Source: Carettochelys insculpta (Eukaryota; Chordata; Testudines; Carettochelyidae). From it: DNA of 64,000 nucleotides. This document shows, one piece after another, positions 1 to 11,094 of this stretch (its first letter is position 1; each line of letters begins with the position of its first letter). Under the pieces are notes generated by a model, which did not search any database, had not been told where the DNA came from, and was given only the letters and a program-made list of their open reading frames with translations. The position numbers and the translations under genes were made by a program. The stretch is from contig NC_134137.1 in the NCBI RefSeq assembly GCF_033958435.1, positions 113,036,501 through 113,100,500 on the forward strand, written 5' to 3'.

Positions 1-795
1 CCTCCTTCTTCCACCAACATTAAGGATCTCTGCTCTCAATTGTCTCCTTGCATTTTCTTTCTCTCTAGACAACCTTCTTTATTAAGGAGGCCAAAACATG
101 TCCAATAAGGCCACGTATTTCTGACCATCCTTACTAACCTATGCATTCATATCAGTTAAATTACAGAGGCATCTACCATCCATGTTGAACTGTGTTCCTG
201 ATATAATAGCACCTCAGAAGCTCACAAGCAGGTACGTTAATGTGAGAGGAGGCCAAAGAGGTCAACTGCATCAGGGCCTGGAGATTCAAATGGGACTGGG
301 GCTCCCAACCATCATGGTTGTTACTGCTGCAGCAGCAGCAGTCGAAGCCCTTGACCTTTAAATAGCCACTGGAGCCCCATGAGACATACTCTGGGCAGTG
401 CTACCTGGGGGAGGCTAGCTGGAGCTGTGCCCCTTCCACCTGAAGTCCCGCCCTTCTGGAAACATGGAACCACTCTCCCCCACAACACCTTGCCCAAGTG
501 TCTGACAACTCTGTTGGCCCCACTGCTCACAAGATTAAGTCAGATTAGTTTCCCATTCATCTGGATCATCTCCCACTTGATGCTCTTAGTATAAGTAAAT
601 TATTAAAATTAGTTTAATTTTACTGTCTCAGGGAATTTTATTTTTCATATCTGTGTAATCCATTTGTTGCTTTACATATTAAAATTCCTTAGGGAGCTTC
701 AAATAGCTAAATAATATCCTTTAGCAATCTATTTTGTATTACCAATTCTGACTTAGCTTAGAAGTATATTAGAACTCCTGTGACCACCTAACATA
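1..795. other. Unassigned sequence, no gene seen
   Basis: No coding exon or classified repeat could be supported. A moderately GC-rich patch at about 300-530 contains a short run of GCA/CAG triplets (about 327-342). It resembles the body of a decayed non-autonomous element, but no terminal repeats were found. The remainder is AT-rich and featureless. Confidence 0.4.
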
Positions 796-1482
796 AGCAC
801 ATAAGAACCGCCATACTGGGCCAGACCAAAGTTCTGTTTAGCCTAGTAACCTGTCTTCCAACAGTGACCAGTGCCAGATGCCCCAGAGGAAGTGAACAAA
901 ACAGGTAATCAAAAAAGTGATCCCTTTCATGACATCCATTTGACAGACAGAGGCTAGGGACACCATTCCTATCTGTGCTAGCTAATATCCATTTATGGGC
1001 CTAAGCTCCATGAATGTACCTAGTTCTTTTATGAACCCTGTGAAAGTTTTGGTCTTCACAACATCCTCTGGCAATGAGTTCCACAGATTGACTGGGTGCT
1101 GTGTGGGAAAAAAAAAACACAAAAAAAACCCTGTTCCTTTTGTTTTACACCTGATACCTATTAATTTCAGTTCATGGCTCCCTAGTTCTTATGTTATAGG
1201 AAGATGTAAATATCTTTTCCTTATTCACTTTCTCCATTTCTGTCAAAAATTTACAACCCTCTATCATATCCCTCTTTAGTCTTCTCTTTCTGAACTGTAA
1301 AGTCCTAGTTTTTTTAAATCTCTTTATATGGCACTGGTTCCAAACCCCTAATCACTTTGGTAGCCCTTTTCTGAAGCTTTTCCAATGCCAATAGATCTTT
1401 CTTGAGATGAAGTAATTACATTTGCATGAACTATTTAAGTTGAATTTATATTGAGGGAATAAGATTTTCTTTGTCTTATTCT

Positions 1483-1800
1483 TTATCCCATTTTAATGAT
1501 TCCTAACATTCTGTTTGCTTTTTTGACTGTTGCAGCACATTGTGTGGATGTTTTGACAGAACTATTCACAGTGACTTCAAGATCTCTCGACTGATTATAA
1601 CTTAATTTTTTTCCCATCTTTTTGTATGTATAGTTGAGATAATTTTTTACAGTTTGCATTACTTTGCATTTATCAACATTAACATTCATTTGCCATTTAG
1701 TTGTCCAGTCACCCAGCTTTCTGAGATCCTTCTGAAGCTCTTCACAGTCTGCTTTCTTATTAGCTACTTAGAGCAGTTTAGTATAATCAGCAAATTTGCT
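1483..1800 (-). pseudogene. CR1 reverse transcriptase fragment (ORF2 remnant)
   Basis: This minus-strand segment covers the FADD motif region through the downstream RT/thumb region of CR1 ORF2. The motif reads F-A-D-Y (codons at 1794 to 1783), so the second catalytic aspartate is lost. A stop follows within about six codons. Downstream it is open for 68 codons (1689-1483) with the CR1-typical sequences DKCKVM, CAATVKKANRML and GIIKMG. CR1 ORF2 is normally about 900-1000 residues, so this is a small relic. Confidence 0.85.
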
Positions 1801-2216
1801 ACTTCACCATTTATCCCATTCTTCAGAACATTTATACAGATCTTGAATGGGATTAGTCCAAATACAGACCTTTGGGGGACACCTCTAATTAGCTCTCTCC
1901 ATTCTGAAAACTGACCATTTATTTCCACCCTTTATTTCCTGTCTTTTATTTTCACCCTTGATTTCCTGCCTTTAAACCCATTATGAACCCATGAGAGTAC
2001 CTTCCTTCTTATCCCATGGCAACTTACTTTACTTAAGAGCCTTTAGTTAGGGACCTTGGCAAAGGCTGTCTGTAAATCTAAGCACACTATATCCACTGGA
2101 TCCCCCTTGTCCATGTCCTTATTGAGCCCCTGAGAGAACTCTGGCAGATTAGTAAGGCATGATTCCCCTTTACAGAAACCATGTTGACTCTTCCTCAACA
2201 AATTACAGTCACCTAT

Positions 2217-2775
2217 AAAAAGCTTTCATAGGCAAATACCCACTTTGTCAGATGCATGAGATGGCAGGGGGTGTTCAGAGGAAGATTTAAAGAGGGGGCC
2301 TCAGTAAAGGGAAAGGACAGAGCTGACAAGGTCTATTCAGTAAGGATGGATGTGGCCCATTATCAACAGTTAATGTAGAGTTATGAGCATCGAGAGAGGA
2401 GAAATCAAGTCAGTTCAGTCAGGGGGGATATGGTCCATTGTCAGTTGCTAACATGGACGTTAAACTGACAATGGGCCATATCCTCCCTGACTGAACTGAC
2501 TTGATTTCTCCTCTCTTGATGTCCACAACTCCACAATAACTGCTGATAATAGGCCACATATACCCTGACTGAATAAACCTTATCAGCTCTAGCCCTCCCC
2601 TTTACTGAGACCCCCTCTTTAAATCCTTTTCTGAAACCCCCTCACTCATGCATCTGACAAAGTGGATCTTTGCTCATCAAAGCTTGTGCTCCAAAATATC
2701 TGTTAGTCAATAACTTGCCACAGGACTTCTTGTTCTTGAGATAGAGACTAACTTGGCTACCTCTCTGATATAAGT
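2217..2775. repeat. Large palindromic (snap-back) repeat inserted in CR1
   Basis: The 559-bp insertion is flanked by an 8-bp direct repeat, TCACCTAT, at 2209-2216 and 2776-2783. Its two halves are inverted copies of each other over roughly 235 bp each, about 85% matched by eye, with the centre near 2458. The right end carries the dispersed-family signature: CATCTGACAAAGTGG, then CTGTTAGTC, then a CTACCTCTCTGATA end. The left arm lacks the outermost signature. Transcribed from either strand it would form one long hairpin. Confidence 0.8.
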
Positions 2776-2999
2776 TCACCTATGTGTCTGAATCTCCCTA
2801 ACATCTTCAGCCATGAAGACTGAGGCCCATAATTTATTTCTTTTCTCTGAAATGACCTTATTTTATCTTTGAGTGCTCCCTTTTTAGCATCTTGATTATG
2901 CAGTAGCCCCAGTGGTTGCTTATCAGGCTTCCTATTTTTGATGTTCTTAAAAGCGTTTTGCACTTTTTTTTTTTCAATTTTTGACAAGCTCTTCTTCAA
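2757..2999 (-). pseudogene. CR1 ORF2 fragment between endonuclease and RT
   Basis: A minus-strand open stretch of 80 codons is rich in lysine and contains FKNIKNRKPDK. In turtle CR1 ORF2 this matches the linker just before the RT palm. It lies on the far side of the palindromic insertion from the RT fragment. Its last codons run into the insertion and its target duplication. It is non-functional. Confidence 0.7.
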
Positions 3000-3414
3000 A
3001 CTCTTTTTTGACTTTTCTTGTTATGTTTTTCCACATAACTTAAAGAGTTTGTGCTGCTTTTTTCCTTTTTTCCTCACTAGGATTTAACTTCCACTTTTTA
3101 AACAATACCTTTTTATCTTTCACTGCTTCTTTTACTTAGTTGTGAAGCCATGGTGGCACTTTTTCAATTCTCTTACTGTGCTTTTTTGATATGGGGTAAC
3201 AGATGACACTGCTTCCCTTTTCATTAAATATTAAACCCTCATTTTTTTCCTAAGGTAAATTTAATATTTCTGCTAATGTAGAATTTGAACACTTTCTTCT
3301 TCTCTCAAGCAGAATTGCTTGGTATGGATAATGTAACTTTCTACCACAGAGGGATAGGGTTACTAACGAGAGGAAGATGACTCATGCGTGAGATCCATGG
3401 TACATCTACACTAG

Positions 3415-3850
3415 GGTGATGTCTACATTAGGCCCCACCTTTTGAGAGGGCGATGCTAATGAGACACTTTGGCAGATATTAATGAGGCGCTGCCATTAAT
3501 ATGCAGTGCCTCATTAGCATAATGCTGGCCACTGCAATTCAGAAGTGCCACTTTCAAATCATGCACCACCCATGTAGACGGGGGACTTTGAAAGGACCCC
3601 TTGTCTTCAAAAGCCCTTTATTCATATTTGATTTTTGGGAATAAGGGGCTTTTGAAGACTGGGGCTTCCTTTTGAAAGGCCCCAGTCTACACGGGTGGTG
3701 CACAATTCGAAAGTAGCACTTTTGAATTGCCACAGCCAGCATTATGCTAATGAGGCACTGCATATTCATGGAAGTGCCTTATTAGCATCTGCCAAAGTGT
3801 ATTATTAGCATCCCCCTTTCAAAAGGTAGGGGACAGTGTATACGTACTTT
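3415..3850. mobile_element. Palindromic Harbinger-like MITE
   Basis: Left subterminal sequence GTCTACATTAGGCCCCACC is matched in inverted form by the right end (GGTAGGGGACAGTGTATAC). The interior is symmetrical, with GCTAATGAGRC-type motifs, CTTTCAAA blocks and paired TCAAAAGCCC / GGGCTTTTGA arms about a centre near 3630. Layout and internal motifs match the 17.3 and 56.7 kb elements, where the 3-bp target duplication is clear. Here the exact ends are eroded. Confidence 0.7.
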
Positions 3851-4225
3851 AGGAGATTAGGTTGAATTTGTTCAGTTGATTTTTAGCAGCTGATTTTGTA
3901 AAGTGGTGGGTGCGTGTGCACACTGTCACATGAAGTCGATGGAGTGCAGCCCCATGCGTGTGGGAAACTTCAGCTTTCTCAACAATGCACTGTGGATACC
4001 TCGCCTCTCTGGACAAAGAAAATGAAATTCAGATTTTCCCGGACCATTTCCTGCACACATGGAGATCAGCACAGCTAAAATTGCTGATGAGAATTTTCAC
4101 GTCGAGGCACAGTGGCCTCCTCCAGGAGGCCAAGAGTGTCAAATTTCACAGTGCTCCATCTGCACTACTGTAAAGTTGACCATGCAAGGTTGAATTTGTC
4201 AACTTTTGGTACTTCTGCTTGTTAC

Positions 4226-4587
4226 AAAGGCCATGTCTACTCTACCTCTCCCCTTTGGAAGGGATATGAAAATGCTGCAAATCAGAAATGTTAATGAGGC
4301 ACTAATATGGATATTCATCACCTCATTTGCATAACAACAGCCACCTACAGTGACAAAAGTGCTGCTTTCAAATTGAAAAAATGCCATGTAGATGGGGTTC
4401 TTTAGAAAGGAAACACCATCTTCATGGCTAGTTTTCAATCTGAAAGCAACATTTTTGAACCTCTGGGTGGCCACTATTATGCAAAGGAGGTACTGAATAT
4501 TCATATCACTGCCTGATTAGTATTTTCATTCCACAGGATTTACATTCCCCTTCTGAAAGGGAGGGGTTGTATAGATGTGGCCTTTAT
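4226..4587. mobile_element. Harbinger-like MITE nested in palindrome centre
   Basis: Terminal inverted repeats AAAGGCCATGTCTAC (left) and GTATAGATGTGGCCTTT (right) enclose about 360 bp. The interior carries the family's GTTAATGAGGCACTAATATG / ATTCATATCACTGCCTGATTAG symmetry and AAATTGAAA / TTTCAATCT arms. It sits at the middle of an older inverted repeat, whose arms now flank it symmetrically. Confidence 0.7.
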
Positions 4588-4683
4588 AAAAAGCAGGAGT
4601 ACCAAAAGATGACCTTAGGACCCCTTAAAGTCAGCATAAGAGACCCTGCAGTGTGGACTGACTGTAAAGAAAATCAGTGTAAG

Positions 4684-4796
4684 TCACAGAGAGGTAGCCA
4701 TGTTAGTCTCTATCTTCACACAAACAAGAAAGCATTGCTGTAGTACCTTAAAGACCAACAAAATTATTTATTAGGTGATGAGATTTTGTTGAAAAG
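4684..4796 (+). repeat. Snap-back family fragment, left-end type
   Basis: Starts with the signature CAGAGAGGTAGCCATGTTAG. It continues through GTACCTTAAAGACCAACAAA and TTATTAGGTGATGAGATTTT, the usual left arm of the dispersed family seen at 5.2, 16.2 and 39.7 kb. Imperfect GTAAGT repeats at both borders may be a target duplication. Confidence 0.6.
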
Positions 4797-5164
4797 ACCC
4801 AGTAAGTTCAACCTATTGTCTTAATGTAGACCAGGCCCTATTGTTTTAAATGCCCAAATAAATAATACTTTGATTTAGTCTGTGAGGTCCCTCAGTACTA
4901 CTGTTACAACTCCTGGGGAGACAAGAATGGCAGGTATTGAACCTAGGTCCATCTTGAGGAGGTAAATCATGGTTAATATCTGGGGACTTCAGGCCAGGAT
5001 GCAGTTTAAGATTGGGATAATCACTATTCCAACCCAAGAAAAACAACAGTTCAAGGCCTAAGACCAGGAGCTGGATTCAAAAAGAATGGGAAGGGTCAGA
5101 AGGGAAGGTAGACAGCTAAATCTGATAATAAAGTGACCCCTGCAAAGGAAGCATATTTCAGTGA

Positions 5165-5342
5165 AAACAATGAGAAGTCCCGAGACACCTTATAAACTAA
5201 CAGATATATTGATGCACAAGCTTTCAAGGGCAAACACCCTGTTCATCAGATGCATTACATCTGCCTTTGTCAGTCTATAAGATGCCACAGGACTTCTTGC
5301 TGTTTTTGCAGATACATACTAACATGGCTACCCCCCTGATAC
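5165..5342. repeat. Snap-back repeat with 10-bp target duplication
   Basis: The two arms are inverted. The left reads GAGACACCTTATAAACTAAC and CAAGCTTTCAAGGGC. The right reads CAGTCTATAAGATGCCACAG and ends with GGCTACCCCCCTGATAC. The element is bounded by a perfect 10-bp direct repeat, ATTTCAGTGA, at 5155-5164 and 5343-5352. The duplication is longer than the 8 bp at 2.2 kb. Confidence 0.8.
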
Positions 5343-5352
5343 ATTTCAGTGA

Positions 5353-8057
5353 CGTTTCCCATAATTCTCTTCTTGTAGGTCCCAGTGGTTTGACACATTT
5401 ACAGATGATCCAAAGGAACAGCATGCTATTACAGTGCCCCAAACTATGATGTGATGTAAGGCATGTAGTACATTTTTGAAAGGCTAACATTTTTAGCTCC
5501 TTGACTTTCCTTCCCTCTCTTTCTCCTTACATCTCTCCCTGCATCTCCTCAAGTTTATATATATATCAGAGGCAGAGAATCACATGTGAGGGGCACCTGG
5601 CAAGTGTCTGTGCCTTGCCCCACCATCCCTGCTCTGCCCATGCCTCACCCCTGCCCCACTCATACCATCCCCATCTGCCCCTGCTCCACCCCTGTTGTGC
5701 TATCTCCTTGCCCCTGTTCTGCCACCACCTTCCTCTCCCTGTGGAAGTGCCACTTCTGGTGGCTACTGGAGACTTCCTCCCCCATCACTTCCCATGGAGC
5801 AGCAGCAACCTAGGACTAGCACTTTTGGGATGCACCACTGCATGGGAGTGGCAGGACTGCCTCCATACTCATAGGAAATGGGGCAGTGCTCATGGTGAAT
5901 TCAAAGGCAGCAATGCAGGGCTTGCCTATCATTCTAATTTCTTTGTGCTGCAAGTTGTCTGAATTTCAGCTGGATAACTTACTAAGAAATTCATATATGT
6001 AAGCTGTGGAAAGTAGCACATTTGATCATAACCAATTTACAGAACATAGCTTATGTCAGTTAAATGATATATGGTGACATGAGAGGCACAGGGGGAAAAA
6101 CAGAAAATCAGATGCAGCTATTATTGTTTCACTCTTCTCCTTCCATTTCATATGTCCCTGTTTGTATGCCATATTGTGTCAGTGATCCTGAAAGTTAATG
6201 GATGATGTTTGGTCCAACACCATCAATAGTTGTATGGGGATGATCACGTGGGGCTAGATTCACGAAGAGGCAGTATGATGGTGATGAACACAAGACCTAA
6301 TTCATAGATGAAACACCACAGCAATGACTTTGCTATTCACAAAGGCTTCGTTAGGGCCCAGTGTCCCGATCCGATGAATAGTGAAAGACAGTCCTTTGGT
6401 ATATTATACCTGCAGTCAAGCCCAGTAGTCCCATTCAAGATATAAATGACTGTATTTTATCCCTTATCTGTTAAAAATATTGGACTGCATTCTCATCTCA
6501 GCAGTTTAAATGAGAAGCAATTCCTTTGAAGCCACTGAGATTATTCTGTTATAAAACCAGTGAGCACAGAACTAGCTCATTTTCCTATTCCTTGTACATA
6601 TTCATCCATTACAGAGTGAAAAATCTATATTTACCAAGAACTGCTTAACCTAGAAACTTTATAAATATATTCCACATGCCCAAGGAAGGATCAAAAAATA
6701 CATGAATTTTGACTTTTTTTTTTATATGCTAGAAACTCTGAATTTACTTCAAGGAGCAAAGCAGTATATAGTTAAAACAGTAATAATAATCTATAGAAAA
6801 ATTTTTAAGGTAGACTGGCATCCTGACATAGAAGATGAAATTAAATGACGATATCAGAGAGTATTATGGCCTTCTGTTTGGCAAGTGCAGGTTTTTTAGC
6901 TGTCTCAGAAGTTATATAATTGTTAAATAAGCTAAGTCTAGCATAAAATCACATGACAAACTTTAGAGCACAGATTGTTGATTTTTTTCATTGGTTGGAT
7001 TTCAAAGATCTCAGCTGTCCACTTCCCCCACTCATTCATATTTTAATAATAACAGTTCTATTACATTCCTTTCTCAAGTCTATCTCCCTCTCCAAATTCC
7101 AAAGAGAAAATACGGTTCTTTAACCTAGATGCTGTCAGGGCAAATTTTTATTCTTCTCCATATTATAATATTTAATATATTATGTGCGTATATATGGAGA
7201 GAGAGAAAGTATATTATTTTCTGAGAAAGACTTTCTTCAACTTACCTATTATATGCAGAGTAGTACATAAACAATTGCACACATGAATCTAAACTGATTT
7301 TTTTCAGGTCATTGGCCAAATGGAAAAATTGAAGGACAACGAAAGTTTTGAGTGGAACAAAACATTTTATTTGATTGAAAGAGGAACGGTTTGTCTTATT
7401 TCCAAGTTTGTCATTAATGAATGATAAAGGAAAATTCAAAAGAAATATGGATTTTGAATTTAAAAATTAAAATGTTTTGATGTTTACTTTTTTAATAACT
7501 CAGCAAATTAGAAAGAAATACAAAAATATTTCAGTTGACCCAAATATGCATTTTTCAGCACCAAAAATTTTAGGTTGAAAATTTTCTTTCAGCCCTAATA
7601 ATATTTTATCGTGTCACATGAAAAGACTGTAGGAACAATTCCTGACTGGGTAATAGTCCCAAGTAGCCAAGGATTTTCCTTGAATGGTGAGCTTTTGAGT
7701 GGCATCAGGCCAGCATAAATGGCGGCTTGCCACCCCTTTTCAGTTCCTCAATGTTGGAGTACCTTGGGGATGGAAAGACCTGGCCAGAGTGTGCCATCCT
7801 CTAACAATTTCCAGGCAGCAGAATGGTCCTGGTTACATAGGTGAACCTGTTTTAAATTATGCAGTGTTTAAACTGACCTTTGGAAATGACAGGAACACAA
7901 TGTTTTAGTGACAAACCAGCACTGCTTCAGTGAGAGCTGGTTGGTTATCATGACAGCATTCACAGTTTCAAAACACATCTGTTTTCAAACTGAAAAGGGC
8001 AGGTTTTCAATTCAGGTCTCTTACTCTTTCATCAGAAGTGACTAGAAAGCACTGGAA
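5353..8057. other. No gene seen; AT-rich with one GC-rich patch
   Basis: A C-rich, CCCTGCCC-type block at about 5,580-5,960 resembles the interior of turtle non-autonomous DNA elements, but no terminal repeats were found. A short fragment at about 6,252-6,345 (GGGGCTAGATTCACGAAG...) belongs to the GGCTAGATTCACAAAG-type repeats also seen at 48.2 kb. Nothing else is recognisable. Confidence 0.4.
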
Positions 8058-8326
8058 GTCAGGGCAGGCCTACGCTTAATGTCACACGAGTGCTACTGTG
8101 CTGCTGTAACACTTTAGCAAACGTGCTGCTACGCTGCCAGGACAGGAGCCATCAGTGTAGCCCGCTCCATGAAAGAGAGCAGCTCTGTCAATGGAAGAAA
8201 CTCTGATATTGACAAAGTGCTGCCTACACTAGAGGCATAACTGCATCGCTCAGAGATGTGGAAATTTCACATTTCTGAGCGACCCAGTGATAGCAAAGTA
8301 AGTTTGTAGTGTAGACCTGGCCTCAG
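8058..8326. mobile_element. MITE with GTAGACCTGGCC ends
   Basis: Left end GTCAGGGCAGGCCTACGCTTA and right end TAGTGTAGACCTGGCCTCAGC are inverted copies with several mismatches. The interior has a short palindrome, TCAGAGATGTGGAAATTTCA / CATTTCTGAG, near 8,248-8,280. Size (about 270 bp) and the GTGTAGAC terminal core fit the Harbinger-like MITEs of this window. Confidence 0.65.
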
Positions 8327-8629
8327 CAACCTTCCTGTTCAAAATGTTGAAACCAGTAAGTCTGCATTAAATGTTTAATTTTGAACACTGCAGTGCACCT
8401 CACCAAAATTGCTCCAGCCATCTACACCAAGAATCTGAATGTTCTCTGTGTGTGTCTGCAAAATAGTGGATAAAGGAGAATTGTCTGTGTCGTGTATAAA
8501 CCATCTACACAGGCATTATCGCCCCTGTGAGTCAGGGACAGCATGATTTTGGCAGGAGGGGACTGTATGATAAAAATCCCCACAGATACATGAGGCTTTA
8601 AATTGTCATTGCTTGCCCATTGGCAACAC

Positions 8630-10195
8630 TGTAACGGTTCTTTTTGACCTGTAGCTCCCCCGGGAATTTGAATATGCTCATGAATAATTCATAAGGATTT
8701 GTAGTGAGGTCACAGCTACCTGGAATCAAGTGTTGTGACTGGTCACTTTTTAATCCCCCTCGGAATTCCACATGCAGATGACTTATGCAGATTCCCTCAT
8801 GAATATTTATGAGGGATCTCTGTATAAGCAGGGCACACAGCCCATTCTGTGTGGCCCTGGATGGGAAGGCGTGGCTCGCAAGAGCATCCACCAAGTCCCT
8901 AGGCCAGCCCTTCGGGGCAAAGACTGAAACAGAAGACCCAAGAGAGGTGCAAGACTGTCACCAGCCTGCATTCCTGGGGCGGTGGCTTTGGCAGCAAGGC
9001 GGTGTCCCTGACAGCGAGCATGCCAGAGGTCTAACTGGCCTGCGTCTGCGCAGGTACTGCGTCTCTGGTTTTGCGAACGCCAGGGGCCACCACGAGTCCA
9101 GCAGCGCCCGCCTTCATCACCTGCTCAACCAGCCGCGATCTACTACCGGACGTGACACATCTTTATCAAACAAGTATCCTAACCTACCGGCAGGCCTGCG
9201 CTTTGCACAGGGCCTGCAGACAACATCATACCTTTCCCACCAGTAGCTTAAGGGACCCCTAGTTGGGAAGCAGGGCCAATCCCCCTGCTGTGTGCCTGTC
9301 AGGCAGGGCAGGCAGAGCACCCCGAGGACCGATCTTAGGCCGGGCCTTGCCGGCCACTGGCTGTGTTCTAGTGCAAGAGACACTTATTAAGACTTCTTGT
9401 AGCTTGGAACTGTTACCACTTCAATTAATTTGTTTATCATAGATAGTTCGTTTAAATGATAGTTTTAATAGATAAGTTGTTTTATTAATAGGAACCTTAG
9501 TGATAGATAACAGCAATGAAGGGTCCTGTGGTACCTTATACACTAACAGAAAAGGTTTGAGCATGAGTTTTCGTGAGCACAGACTCACTTCATCAGATGC
9601 TGGTAATAGATAGGATTGTTAATTAAGTTAGTAATAGATAGGATTGTTAAACCATTTTAGTAGTAAATTATAGGTAATAATTATTAGTTTATTAATAACC
9701 TAGTTGGGGGAAAAATGTTATTAGCTTGATAAAATATTGGTACCAACAAAGGATACTTACCAGGGTGAAGGCGTGGCCTCCCCTCTCCTTGTCTTATCTA
9801 TTTGGCTTGATAAAGAGGTAACAACCTCCATCAGCCTTTCAAAAAATCACTATTACTATTGAGATCGGAGTAGTGACCCAGTCCCCGGTAAGGGCAGAAA
9901 GGAGTAGAGCCCTCTCCCTTCCTTTCATTTCAAAATATATACATACAAGTTACTTTCCTTTGAACTGGCCTTGAGCCGAATTTACCTGAGACCACATCAC
10001 AGTCTGGTATTAAAATGGGCATCTTCCTGTTGATCCAAGTAAGTGTACACCGATATTAGAATAGAACTAGCAGTACTACTTCCCATTCCTTCCTAGTCTA
10101 TTAATAAACCACTTGTGTCTCACATTTCTGTTGCCTGCCTCATTGCTCTCCTCGACCTCAGTCTTCCCGGGGGGTGCCAGCATAGGTCTGCATCA
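8630..10195 (+). repeat. Candidate LTR-like GC-rich repeat block
   Basis: A sharp compositional block starts with TGTAACGG. It has a TATAAG box at 8822-8827 followed by a GC-rich body, and an AATAAA at 10103-10108 near its far end. The order (promoter-like, body, polyadenylation signal) resembles a long LTR. However, I could not find matching TG...CA termini or a target duplication, and no retroviral ORF is present. A snap-back fragment is inserted at about 9,512-9,605. A decayed non-autonomous DNA element is an alternative. Confidence 0.3.
9512..9605 (+). repeat. Snap-back family left-arm fragment
   Basis: Contains AATGAAGGGTCCTGTGG, TACCTTATACACTAACAG and TTCGTGAGCACAGACTCAC ending in CTTCATCAGATGC, the left arm of the dispersed family. 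The right arm is absent. Confidence 0.7.
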
Positions 10196-10568
10196 TCTAG
10201 GAGCGCACCCCGACAAAGGCCATGGGGGGTGGGTTCCAGGACCTAAAAGGTGGTGAGGGTTTGCTTTGTGGTGTCTTCCCACCACCTGTCAGGGGCCCAG
10301 CATTGCTGGAGAGTCCCTGGGCAGTCTGATAACATTTCTTTAAACTTTCATCTGCCAAAGCCCCCATAGCAGAGTCTGATTTCAATACTGCAGTCAGACA
10401 CCTCATGTGGAGCCCCAGTGAAGTCAGGCCTCATGGTCATGAGATGCAGAGGTCACTTTGCCTGGATCTGATTGGAAGAATGGGGTCTTGGTATCCATCA
10501 AATACAACTTCTGTTTGTAGATGAATAGTAGAACTGTTTTTAGTATGCATAATATGTCCTATAAAGGG

Positions 10569-10601
10569 GGGCACATCATATCTGAGGGCACATCATATCT
10601 G
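10569..10601. repeat. 17-bp tandem duplication
   Basis: The unit GGGCACATCATATCTGA occurs twice in tandem. The second copy lacks only the last base. Confidence 0.85.
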
Positions 10602-10754
10602 CCTGGAGACTGCCGAAGTCTTTAGGGTTTATTTAGTGTGGGTAGGATTTGGGGACTAACCATCACATTAATGTAATGTAATATTAATTATTTGGAAAAT
10701 GAAATGAGCAAGCTTAAGAGATCAAGCATAAGACACTGTCAACAAAGTGGGGGT

Positions 10755-10925
10755 TTAGCAGGCAGTACCATGTTTACACTGCTTTTTTTCTGCCGGCTGC
10801 AGCCTCTGCCAGTGAGTGAATATACAAATGAGCATCTATTTGCATTTTCGAGACCGCCCATTTGCATACTGCTGCTGGCAGTTTGGGTTAGGATAACCAT
10901 AGTCTCTGAATTAGCCACACCATAC
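10755..10925. mobile_element. Possible small palindromic MITE remnant
   Basis: Contains internal symmetry around ATTTGCATTTTCGAGACC with flanking CAAATGAGCATC and GCCCATTTGCATA blocks, typical of Harbinger-like MITE interiors. The terminal repeats are too eroded to define. Confidence 0.3.
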
Positions 10926-10976
10926 AGATAAAAATAACAACGTGCACTATACACACACATTGCTAGGTTTTAAATT

Positions 10977-11022
10977 AAATATGACCAGTCAAAAAAGATA
11001 AATATGACCAGTCAAAAAAGAT
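10977..11022. repeat. Perfect 23-bp tandem duplication
   Basis: Two identical, adjacent 23-bp units cover 10977-10999 and 11000-11022, containing ATGACCAGTCAAAAAAGAT. Perfect identity suggests a recent slippage event. Confidence 0.9.
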
Positions 11023-11036
11023 TCAGACATCATTGT

Positions 11037-11040
<4 letters not shown>

Positions 11041-11074
<34 letters not shown>
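11041..11074. repeat. (AT)17 microsatellite
   Basis: Uninterrupted AT dinucleotide run of 34 bp. Confidence 0.95.
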
Positions 11075-11077
<3 letters not shown>

Positions 11078-11094
11078 CTCAATTTGAACAGTGG

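Larger units (their letters stand above)
796..3215 (-). mobile_element. CR1 LINE, antisense, degraded and interrupted
   Basis: The plus strand reads as the reverse complement of a turtle-type CR1, with its 3' end near 797. Minus-strand translation gives CR1 reverse transcriptase C-terminal sequence with the motifs NVDKCKVM and CAATVKKANRMLGII at 1483-1689. A second segment upstream of the RT core, containing NIKNRKPDKQPLGLL, lies at 2757-2999. The catalytic FADD box is at 1783-1794 and reads FADY, followed by a stop codon soon after, so the copy is dead. It is split by a palindromic insertion at 2217-2775, and several hundred bases of LINE appear to be missing at that point. The 5' limit near 3215 is approximate because similarity fades. 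CR1 encodes endonuclease and reverse transcriptase for target-primed retrotransposition. Confidence 0.88.
3858..4838. mobile_element. Outer decayed MITE carrying nested insertions
   Basis: Left sequence AGGTTGAATTTG (about 3860) and right sequence GTTCAACCT...GTAGACCAGGCC (about 4806-4838) look like the two ends of one decayed MITE. Internal arms around 4196-4222 and 4590-4615 (GGTACTTCTGCTT and AAGCAGGAGTACC) are inverted copies and flank a second MITE. A snap-back fragment sits in the right half. The ends are too eroded to show a target duplication. Confidence 0.4.

Noticed and set aside
2217..2775. Palindrome with 8-bp duplication taken as a hAT element
   Set aside because: The ends lack hAT-type CAG...CTG inverted repeats, and related copies show 10- and 12-bp duplications, so the 8-bp length is probably coincidental.
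3415..4838. Regularly repeated GTCTACAC/GCTAATGAGG motifs resembling an array
   Set aside because: They are terminal and subterminal inverted repeats of separate MITEs, with no constant repeat-spacer pattern. This is not a CRISPR array.
5501..5962. 153-codon plus-strand ORF, Pro/His/Ser-rich
   Set aside because: C-rich low-complexity block, probably a decayed non-autonomous element. No domain, and frames overlap.
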